From the NCBI GenBank assembly GCA_035654175.1, contig DASRXL010000021.1, positions 1 to 24,131 on the forward strand: a stretch of 24,131 nt of DNA, written 5' to 3'. The stretch is from PNC22 sp035654175. Lineage in GTDB: Bacteria > Planctomycetota > Phycisphaerae > Phycisphaerales > UBA1924. The notes beneath the pieces are model-generated. The model saw nothing but the letters and a program-made list of their open reading frames with translations. It did not search any database and was not told the origin of the DNA. The translations under genes and the position numbers were made by a program. Within the stretch, counting starts at the first letter, position 1; every line of letters begins with the position of its first letter. Below are positions 16,430 to 22,868 of the stretch, piece by piece.

Positions 16430-16566
16430 GCATTCCATCGACCGGAGCGCAACGCCGAATCCGAAGATTTGCGTGAATTTGGGGAAGTTGTGCGGGAGCC
16501 GCCGCGTGGGGCGGTTCTCGGGCTTTGCCCAGCCGCACGCACCGTCTTGGGCGGGCAGTTTGTGCG

Positions 16567-18333
16567 CTACTCGTCAAGGATGCCGGAGACGAGGCCGCCG
16601 AGAGGCCCGGTCTGTGCGGCGGGCGGCGCGGCGTCGCTCGCAGCGGCGAGTCGCGCCTCAAGCTGCGCGAGCCGCTCCTGCTCTTGGACGGTCCCGGCGC
16701 GCCCGGCGAGGCTCTGGCGCGCACCGAGAACGCCGGCCGCTGCCTCAAGGACACGCAGCTCGCGCATCCACGGGTCGTCGGGCGCGGCGTGGCGCTCCCA
16801 ATACGCGAGGGCGTCGTCGAGAATCGGCCGCGCCTCGGCGATGCGCCCGTCGAGCAGGAGCCAGAGCACGAGCGAGGGCTCGGTGAGCCTGGCCTGGATG
16901 CTGTCGGCCCCCGCCGCCGCCCGAGCCTCGTCGCGCACCGACCCGAGCACCTCGATGCGCGTCGACCAGATCTCGCTGATCGCGGCCGGGTTCTGGAGCA
17001 GCGTGGGGCCGTGGGCCCACTCAAGCACCCAGAGGGACGTGAGGACCTCGGCGGCGAGGCCCTGCTCCTTGGCGGCGCGGAACCCGGTCATGAGGCGCAT
17101 CAGGCTGTCGAGGGAACGCTTGCGCCAAGCCGCGTCGGCGGCGCGGGCCGCCCGCTCGGCCTGCAGCTGTGCCTCACCCGCGGCGTGCTCGGCGGCCAGG
17201 CGCCTGGCGTCGGCCACCGACGCGGCCGTGACCACGCCGGCCGCGAGCGCGATCGCCACGGCCGCCGCGGCGACCGGGCGCCTGCGGCAGAGCAGCGCGG
17301 TCCGGCGGAGCGGGCCGGGACGTGTCCATCCGACCGGGCGGCGCTCGATCCACGCGGAGAGGTCCGCGGCGAGCACGCCGGCCGAGGCGTAGCGGTCGCG
17401 CTGCAGGGGTGCGAGGGCGCGGAGGGTGATGGCGCGGAGCGTGCCGTCGATCCCCGCGGCACGGAGCCGGCGGTCGAGGTCCTCCACATCCAGACCCTCG
17501 GCGTCGGCGAGTGCGCCGATCGCCTCGAGCGGGCTGGACCCCGCCACGGCGCTGCCGGTGAGCAGCCAGAAGAGGGTCGCGCCCAGAGAGAAGATGTCCG
17601 AAGAGGGGGTGAGGGCGCCCCGCTCCAGGCGGAACTGTTCGGGGGCCATGAACGCGAGCGTGCCCCGGGCGTTGGGTGTTGCGCAGTCGGCCAGCGGCGG
17701 CTTGCGGGACTGCGCGGCCGCGGCGCCGAAGTCGGCGATCTTGATGGCGCCGTCGGGGCCGCAGAGCAGATTGGCGGGCTTGATGTCGCAGTGCACGAGG
17801 CCGGCGGCGTGGATGGCCCCGAGTCCCTCGGCGGCCTGGACGAGCAGGGCGACGAGGTCGCGTCGCGACGCCCGCGGGCTGCGGGCGATGTGCTGCTCGA
17901 GCGTGGGGCCCTCGATGAGCTCGAGAACGGTGAAGACGTGGCCGTCGTCGGTCAGGCCGCAATCGAGCACGCGGACAACGTGAGGGTGCTCGACGCAGCG
18001 GGCGTGGCGTGCCTCGTCGAGCCAGCGCTCGACCTGGAGCGCGCCGTCGCAGCGGGCGATCTTGACGGCGACGAGGGCCTCGTTCGCGTCGGTGGCGAGG
18101 ATCCTGTCGCTGGCCTCGTACACGGTGGCGCAGCTCCCGCGCCCGATGGGCTTGAGGAGCCGGTATCGCGGCTCGCCGTCGGCGAGGCGCGGGCCGACCG
18201 AGCCGGCGATCCAGAACGCGGCCGGAGCCTTGGCCTGCTCGCCGGCGCCGACCAGGTAGTCGATGAGCCGCGCGACTTCGGGGGCTTGGGCTCCGTGGGG
18301 TGTGGGCGTCGCTCTGGCCGGGTGGGCGCTCAC
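16567..18333 (-). CDS. Transmembrane Ser/Thr protein kinase, HCD variant, coupled to ECF-like sigma gene
   Basis: 588 residues from a GTG at 18333 that overlaps the TGA of the upstream sigma gene by four bases (GTGA); GGAG lies 8 bases before it. Hanks-type kinase domain at ~56-330: glycine loop IGRGSCATVYEA (63-74), Lys91 in VAVK, helix-C Glu107, catalytic loop HCDIKPANLL with Asp183 and Asn188, DFG at 201-203, and MAPE at 229-232. The usual Arg of HRD is Cys182, making it a non-RD kinase, often regulated differently in the activation loop. One membrane segment (~353-373) precedes a ~215-residue C-terminal part, helical and presumably outside the cytoplasm, with no recognised sensor fold. 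The gene order and overlap suggest it phosphorylates the partner sigma factor or a regulator of it; that is known for some ECF/kinase pairs but is inference here. Confidence 0.9.
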   Translation of the reverse strand: MSAHPARATPTPHGAQAPEVARLIDYLVGAGEQAKAPAAFWIAGSVGPRLADGEPRYRLLKPIGRGSCATVYEASDRILATDANEALVAVKIARCDGALQVERWLDEARHARCVEHPHVVRVLDCGLTDDGHVFTVLELIEGPTLEQHIARSPRASRRDLVALLVQAAEGLGAIHAAGLVHCDIKPANLLCGPDGAIKIADFGAAAAQSRKPPLADCATPNARGTLAFMAPEQFRLERGALTPSSDIFSLGATLFWLLTGSAVAGSSPLEAIGALADAEGLDVEDLDRRLRAAGIDGTLRAITLRALAPLQRDRYASAGVLAADLSAWIERRPVGWTRPGPLRRTALLCRRRPVAAAAVAIALAAGVVTAASVADARRLAAEHAAGEAQLQAERAARAADAAWRKRSLDSLMRLMTGFRAAKEQGLAAEVLTSLWVLEWAHGPTLLQNPAAISEIWSTRIEVLGSVRDEARAAAGADSIQARLTEPSLVLWLLLDGRIAEARPILDDALAYWERHAAPDDPWMRELRVLEAAAGVLGARQSLAGRAGTVQEQERLAQLEARLAAASDAAPPAAQTGPLGGLVSGILDE

Positions 18334-18884
18334 GAAGAGTGCTCCAGGCTCGCGCGGGCCTTGTGGACGAGGCGTAGCCATCGCATGCGCACCGTCGCCG
18401 CGGAGACTCCCAAGGCCGCGGCCACGGTGGAGTGTCGCAGCCCGCCCGCGCGGAGCCGGACGAGGTCGAGCTCGTCGCGGGAGAGATGGAGGCGGCTGAG
18501 CTCCTCGGAGTCGCCGTCGGCGTCGCGCCGGATGATCGGCGCGCGGGCGCCGAACCAGCCGCGCTTGCGCGTGCGGAGCTCGTGACGGAGTCGGCGCTCG
18601 CTGAGGGCCGAGCGGGCGCAGTCGCTGAGCGCCTCGAGCATCACCTCGCGGAGCATGCGCCCGAGGTCGTGGGAGGCGGCCCGGTCGACGCGGGAAGTGA
18701 GCTGGTCGGCCCGCCTGAGGATGGTGGCGAAGAAGTCGCTGGAGTCGTAATAGCCGAGGCCCGCGGAGGCGAAGCGGGCGCGGAACGCCTCCTTGATCTC
18801 GGCGCGGTAGGCGTGGAGAAACTCGGCGAGCGACTCGCGGTCGGGAGCGAATCCTGGTTGGTGCATGGCCGCGAAGTCGAGCAC
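18330..18884 (-). CDS. ECF-like RNA polymerase sigma factor paired with kinase
   Basis: 184 residues if started at the GTG at 18884, which has GGGAGGG about 5 bases upstream; the alternative ATG at 18866 is over 20 bases from that site. The C-terminal part is a sigma-70 region 4 helix-turn-helix: LSRDELDLVRLRAGG, then STVAAALGVSAATVRMRWLR. The region expected to be sigma region 2 (~15-85, with YYDSSDFFATILRR) is divergent but matches the general placement of a planctomycete ECF region 2. No membrane segment. Its stop overlaps the kinase start by GTGA, so the two proteins are likely made together. No anti-sigma gene is adjacent, consistent with kinase control instead. It might alternatively be a sigma-like DNA-binding regulator that lost core binding. 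Confidence 0.75.
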   Translation of the reverse strand: MLDFAAMHQPGFAPDRESLAEFLHAYRAEIKEAFRARFASAGLGYYDSSDFFATILRRADQLTSRVDRAASHDLGRMLREVMLEALSDCARSALSERRLRHELRTRKRGWFGARAPIIRRDADGDSEELSRLHLSRDELDLVRLRAGGLRHSTVAAALGVSAATVRMRWLRLVHKARASLEHSS

Positions 18885-19073
18885 CCTGCCCTCCCTGAAC
18901 TCTCCCGACGGCCCAATCCCCCCCACTTGCCAGCCGAGCCCGATGCGCGCACAATGCCACCGCGCGGGGCACGGACCATCGCTCCGCGGCGGAGGCCATG
19001 GAATCGGCGCAACTCGCACGCCGGCCGGGGACTACCGAGACCCCGGCGGCATGGTTATCGGAAGAGTGACGCC

Positions 19074-19283
19074 GTGAACATCAATAAGCGGAGCGTGGGC
19101 GGCCATGAGGCGCCCGGAATCCTGGGGTCGTACCGGCGCTCGTCGGCGTGGGCGGCGGGGGTGGTGATGGTGGCTTCGGTGGCCGCGTGGGGCCAATCCG
19201 AGAAGCACGTGCCGGACACCGGCCCGCTGGAAGAGACCTGGCGATACCTCGTGGAGCTCTTCCGGATGGTGGTCGGCCTCTAG
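19074..19283 (+). CDS. Small exported or membrane protein, 69 residues
   Basis: The frame starts at a GTG at 19074, with GGAAGAG about 7 bases upstream, and codons are G/C-biased at third positions like real genes here. After a ~23-residue basic N-region comes a hydrophobic segment (SSAWAAGVVMVASVAAW), then a short tail rich in charged and aromatic residues (PLEETWRYLVELFRMVVGL). It could be a signal peptide cut after AWG, leaving a ~28-residue peptide, or a small membrane protein. It sits between the two sigma/kinase modules and is divergent from the first. Its stop TAG forms the palindrome CTAG with the stop of the second kinase. No family recognised. Longer upstream starts would run through sequence opposite the sigma gene and are unlikely. 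Confidence 0.5.
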   Translation: MNINKRSVGGHEAPGILGSYRRSSAWAAGVVMVASVAAWGQSEKHVPDTGPLEETWRYLVELFRMVVGL

Positions 19284-21910
19284 TCCGGGTCTGGTGCGCG
19301 AGAGCTGAGGATCTCGGGCGAACCGCGCACCTCGCGTGCCGGTTGTTGGAGCTGCGCTCTCGCCGCCGCCCGGAGTTGTTCAGCTTCTGAGGCCAGGCCC
19401 GGCGGGATTTCGGGCATGCTGTCGAGCAGGCCGACGGCCGCGGCTGGATCTCGCAGCGCTTCGGGCTCACCGGCGACGAGCAATCCCACGAGCATGAGCC
19501 GGCGCTCCGGTGTCGTCGGTCCGGCGCGGACGGCCTGGCGCCGGAACTCGACGGCGCTGCGGGTGAGCTCCTCGGCGCGTGGGGCGTCGCCCCGCCGCAG
19601 CGCGAGCCCGGCGAGGGCGCCGTGTGCTTTGGCCAGCGTCGTCAGCACATGAACGTCCTCGGGCGCGAAGCGGCTGAGCCGCTCGGCGCACGCGATGGCG
19701 GAGGTCAGGAAACGGTCCTCCGCCGCGTCGTCGCTGATGCTCCGCGCGGTGAGAGCGGCCTGCCAGCAGATGTCGGAGGCGTGGCGCAGGAGGAGCGGGT
19801 CCGGGATGTTGAGGGGGAGGATGTCGGGCTCGAGAGCGTTGAGAAACACATCGACCGCCGCCCGGGTGTCGCCGAGGCGCTGCTCGATGTTGGCACGGTG
19901 GTTGACCGCCGAGCACAGCGAGATGCGGGCTCCGCGGCTGTTGGGGTTGAGGCTCACCGCCGCCCTCGCGTGGCCGAGTGCGGCGGCCATGTGGCTCCGG
20001 GCGCTCTCGGACTGCCCGCGGGCGAGGGCGATCTCGCTCAGGTGGATGTCCGCCGCCGCGCGGGAGCGCTCGGCCTCGGAGCTCTCGATCCCCTCGATCA
20101 GCGCGAGCTGAGCATGATGGCCGCGCTCGGCCTCGGAGAGCCGGCCGGCCACGCGGTCGAAGTATGCAAGCCGCTCGTAGGACCAACCGAGCGTCAGGCG
20201 GAGGCGGTCGCTCTCGGGGTATCGCTCCACCTGCCGCTTGTCGATCTCCAAGGCTCGCTCGTAGAGCGCGATGCCCCCCGAGCTGTCGCCCAGGTGCTTG
20301 GTGATGTCGCCCACGCGGACGAGCACGAACGAGAGCAGCCTCCAGGCCTCGGGATCGTCGGGGCGCTCGGCCGCGATGCGCGAACGGATATCGAGCGCGC
20401 GCCCGAGGCGCTCGGCCGCACGCCGGAGACGCCCCTCCTCCTCATCGAGCCCGGCCTGGGCGGTGAGGATCGCGGCGGTCGCGCCGAGGATCTCCGGGTC
20501 CCTGGCCGCGCGCCGGGACAGGCTCGCGGCGATCGCTTCGAGGCGGTCGAGCTGCTCGCGCCTCGGGCCGTGCGCGCCGGGGATGTCGGCGAGGAACTCG
20601 TCCGGGCGATCGAAGAGCACCGCCGCGAGCTCGTGGTGGAACTGCGCCAGGTCGCCCCCCAGCGCGCGCAGGCGGGCGGCGGCGATCAGCGCGGCGATCG
20701 CGGCGGCGACAGCGAGCACGGCCACGCCCCCGAGCACGATCCGCCGGGCGCGGCGCGCCACGCGCCTGCGGACCCTCTCGAACCTCGTCGGAGGGTCGGC
20801 CGAGACTCGCCCGCCGCCGATGAAGCCCTCCAGGTCCTCCCGCAGCGCCGAGACCGTCGGATAGCGTCGCTCGGGAGACGCCTCGGTCGCGCGCCCGATG
20901 ATCCAGCGGAGCCCGGGAGCGAGGTCGGCGAGCGCGCCCCGGTCCAGGAGATCGCCGGCATGGGTGCGACGCAGGGCCTCGCCCAGCGACGCCTGGGCCG
21001 GGCCGGCGAGCGGGCGAGCGGTCAGGAGCTCGTAGAGGATTAGGCCAAGGGCGTAGATGTCCGACCGGGCATCGGCCGGGCGGCCGGCCAGTTGCTCGGG
21101 ACTCATATAAAGAGGAGTGCCGACGCAGCAGCCGTGCTGGGTGAGCGCGGCCCACTCGCCGGGCGCGTGCGCCCCGACGACGCCGAAGTCGATGATCTTG
21201 GGGACGGCCCGGCCGTCGCGCGCGGCGGCCAGAATGTTCCCGGGCTTGAGGTCCCGGTGGATCAGGCCGTGCTCGTGGGCGTGCTCGATGCCGCGGCAGA
21301 CCTGGATGAACAGGCGCACCCGGTCGGCCGCGGAGAGGCCGACGTCATCCGCAAAGGCGGTGATGGGTCGGCCGGGCACGTACTCCATCACAAAGAACGG
21401 TCGGCCGTCGTCGGTCGTCCCGGCGTCGTAGAGCCGGGCGATGCTCTCGTGGGTGAGCGTCGCGACCGCCTGGCGCTCGCGCTCGAAGCGGGCCCAGGCC
21501 TCGCCCGCGGCGTCGGCCTCGCGCAGGATCTTGACCGCGACCAGCCTGCGGACCGGGTGGGTCTGCTCGGCCAGGAGCACGATCGCGTGGCGGCTCAGGC
21601 CGAGCACCGCCATCCCGCGGTACCGGCCGAGGTCGAACGCGCTCGGGTCGACCCCCGCGAGGGCGGTGGGCGCGGCGGCGGCGAGGGGGGCCTGGAGCGC
21701 CTGGGCGGTGAGCTCGCGCCCAAGCGGGGGCGATTCGAGGAAGCCGTCTGCATTCCGGGCGTCCGCCTCCAGCAGGCCTCGGACCTGCTCGGCGGCGCAG
21801 GCGTCGCGGGCAGCGAGCGCCGTCAGCGCTTCCTCTCTCCGCTCTGGGGGGACGACGAGGATCTCCTCCAGGGCTTCGATCACGCCCGGCCGGGCGTCGG
21901 CCCGGCTCAC
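19280..21910 (-). CDS. Transmembrane Ser/Thr protein kinase with TPR-like C-terminus, coupled to ECF sigma gene
   Basis: 876 residues from a GTG at 21910 overlapping the sigma TGA by GTGA. Residues ~10-65 are an N-terminal helical region (ILVVPPERREEAL, GLLEADARNADGFLESPP) typical of planctomycete kinases linked to sigma factors. The kinase domain is ~95-365: Lys127 in VAVK, HRDLKPGNIL (Asp220, Asn225), DFG at 241-243, MSPEQL at 269-274. The glycine loop is unusual: VLGLSRHAIVLLAEQ keeps only the first Gly, with Ser and Ala at the other two positions. A membrane helix (~391-413) follows. The remainder (~420-860) is helical with TPR-like pairs (for example GIALYERALEIDKRQVERYP), probably an extracytoplasmic protein-interaction region. 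It likely acts on the sigma factor encoded just upstream (inference). Confidence 0.9.
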   Translation of the reverse strand: MSRADARPGVIEALEEILVVPPERREEALTALAARDACAAEQVRGLLEADARNADGFLESPPLGRELTAQALQAPLAAAAPTALAGVDPSAFDLGRYRGMAVLGLSRHAIVLLAEQTHPVRRLVAVKILREADAAGEAWARFERERQAVATLTHESIARLYDAGTTDDGRPFFVMEYVPGRPITAFADDVGLSAADRVRLFIQVCRGIEHAHEHGLIHRDLKPGNILAAARDGRAVPKIIDFGVVGAHAPGEWAALTQHGCCVGTPLYMSPEQLAGRPADARSDIYALGLILYELLTARPLAGPAQASLGEALRRTHAGDLLDRGALADLAPGLRWIIGRATEASPERRYPTVSALREDLEGFIGGGRVSADPPTRFERVRRRVARRARRIVLGGVAVLAVAAAIAALIAAARLRALGGDLAQFHHELAAVLFDRPDEFLADIPGAHGPRREQLDRLEAIAASLSRRAARDPEILGATAAILTAQAGLDEEEGRLRRAAERLGRALDIRSRIAAERPDDPEAWRLLSFVLVRVGDITKHLGDSSGGIALYERALEIDKRQVERYPESDRLRLTLGWSYERLAYFDRVAGRLSEAERGHHAQLALIEGIESSEAERSRAAADIHLSEIALARGQSESARSHMAAALGHARAAVSLNPNSRGARISLCSAVNHRANIEQRLGDTRAAVDVFLNALEPDILPLNIPDPLLLRHASDICWQAALTARSISDDAAEDRFLTSAIACAERLSRFAPEDVHVLTTLAKAHGALAGLALRRGDAPRAEELTRSAVEFRRQAVRAGPTTPERRLMLVGLLVAGEPEALRDPAAAVGLLDSMPEIPPGLASEAEQLRAAARAQLQQPAREVRGSPEILSSRAPDPD

Positions 21911-22515
21911 CCGCGGCCCCTGTCCAGGCGGGCGCGGAGCCACGCCCGGGACGCCCGCCAATCGAGCTCGACGGAGCGCTCGCCGACGCCCAAGGCCTCG
22001 GCCGTCTCGCGCACCCCCAGGCCGGCGAAGAAGCGGAGCTCGACGACCCGCACCCAGCGGGGATTGACGGCGGCGAGCTCGTCGAGGGCGGCGTCGAGGT
22101 CGATGAGGTCCGCGGCGTGGGTGGAGGTGCCATCGGCGAGCGGCTCGAGCGCGACGCGGCGCCACCCCTTGCCGCGCATAGCCGCGCCCTGGCGTCGGGC
22201 CTCGTCGATCAGCACGGTGCGCATGACGCGGGAGGCCGCGCCGAGATAGGCGGCCCGCGAGGCGAACGCCGATTCGTCGTATCGCCGGAGCCGCAGCCAG
22301 GCCTCGTGGACGACCACGGTGGTCTGGAGGAGGGCCCCGGGCGCGCGCGATCGCAGGTGGGCGTGCGCGAGTGAGCGCAGCGTGTCGTACAGGGTTTCGA
22401 GGAGCGAGGGAGCGGGGTCTCCGGGCTCAGGAGCGTCCGACAGCGCCGGCCCGACGCGCGAGCGGGTGCGCGACGGATCGAGGGCGGGCTGAGTTTCTGG
22501 CTCTGGCACGTGCAT
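21907..22515 (-). CDS. ECF sigma factor, TIGR02999-like, paired with kinase
   Basis: 202 residues from an ATG at 22515; only a G-rich stretch (CCGGGGG) precedes it, so the next in-frame GTG at 22509 is an alternative. The sequence follows the planctomycete ECF-type sigma family described by TIGR02999: region 2 with LLETLYDTLRSLAHAHLRS, LLQTTVVVHEAWLRLRR, and SRVMRTVLIDEARRQGAAMR; region 4 with VRVVELRFFAGLGVRETAEA, then LGVGERSVELDWRASRAWLR. The N-terminal ~40 residues are Pro-rich and variable. It directs RNA polymerase to an alternative promoter set; the regulon is unknown. No anti-sigma gene adjoins it; instead the TGA overlaps the start of a transmembrane kinase. Confidence 0.9.
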   Translation of the reverse strand: MHVPEPETQPALDPSRTRSRVGPALSDAPEPGDPAPSLLETLYDTLRSLAHAHLRSRAPGALLQTTVVVHEAWLRLRRYDESAFASRAAYLGAASRVMRTVLIDEARRQGAAMRGKGWRRVALEPLADGTSTHAADLIDLDAALDELAAVNPRWVRVVELRFFAGLGVRETAEALGVGERSVELDWRASRAWLRARLDRGRG

Positions 22516-22582
22516 CCCCCGGGCGGCGAGAAGGCCGCGACACGCACACGGTACCGGAGGAAAGGGGGCGTATTCAAGTGGG

Positions 22583-22594
22583 TTTCTTTGCGCC
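22583..22594 (+). repeat. Direct repeat copy 1, possible operator
   Basis: TTTCTTTGCGCC, identical to the copy at 22752-22763. This copy is near the sigma-gene side of the divergent region. It is AT-richer than its surroundings, which makes chance recurrence in this GC-rich DNA less likely but not excluded. Confidence 0.45.
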
Positions 22595-22751
22595 CCTCGA
22601 TGTCCCACGCCGTTCTGGTGGGAGGGACTGCGCCCGCCAACGCGGGGCAGGACTGGGGCGAAGCCGGCGCGGGGCGGGGGACAGGGCGAGATCCTCGGAG
22701 GCGCGGGCCGGCGGGCTTCGGGATCTCGGGCTCCCCGCCCGGTTTCCCCCA

Positions 22752-22763
22752 TTTCTTTGCGCC
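22752..22763 (+). repeat. Direct repeat copy 2, possible operator
   Basis: Second copy of TTTCTTTGCGCC, about 105 bases upstream of the ATG at 22869. It is followed by CTGGTTCAAAGCGC, so CTTTG and CAAAG form a short inverted repeat overlapping it. Confidence 0.45.
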
Positions 22764-22868
22764 TGGTTCAAAGCGCGTGCGTTCTGGTCAGGGTCGCCGG
22801 CGCGGTCCCGGGTGGGCTCGCGCTGGATCGGCCACAGATCGGTGCGGCTGACGGGCCGGGAGGCAGCA

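Larger units (their letters stand above)
22516..22868. other. Divergent intergenic region (353 bp) with 12-bp direct repeat
   Basis: This separates the sigma/kinase operon (minus) from the glycine-rich surface-protein gene (plus). It contains a 12-bp perfect direct repeat (22583-22594, 22752-22763). A weak promoter-like pair for the sigma gene lies on the minus strand (TTGAAT at 22572-22577, TACCGT at 22548-22553, 18-base spacing). No convincing coding frame was seen. Confidence 0.55.

Noticed and set aside
18334..18999. Upstream extension of the first kinase frame
   Set aside because: The extension lies across the sigma-factor gene in another frame and is Arg/Pro-rich. The GTG at 18333 with GTGA overlap and a GGAG site fits better.
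21911..22165. Upstream extension of the second kinase frame
   Set aside because: It overlaps sigma region 4 in another frame and is Arg-rich low-complexity; the GTG at 21910 gives the family-typical N-terminus.
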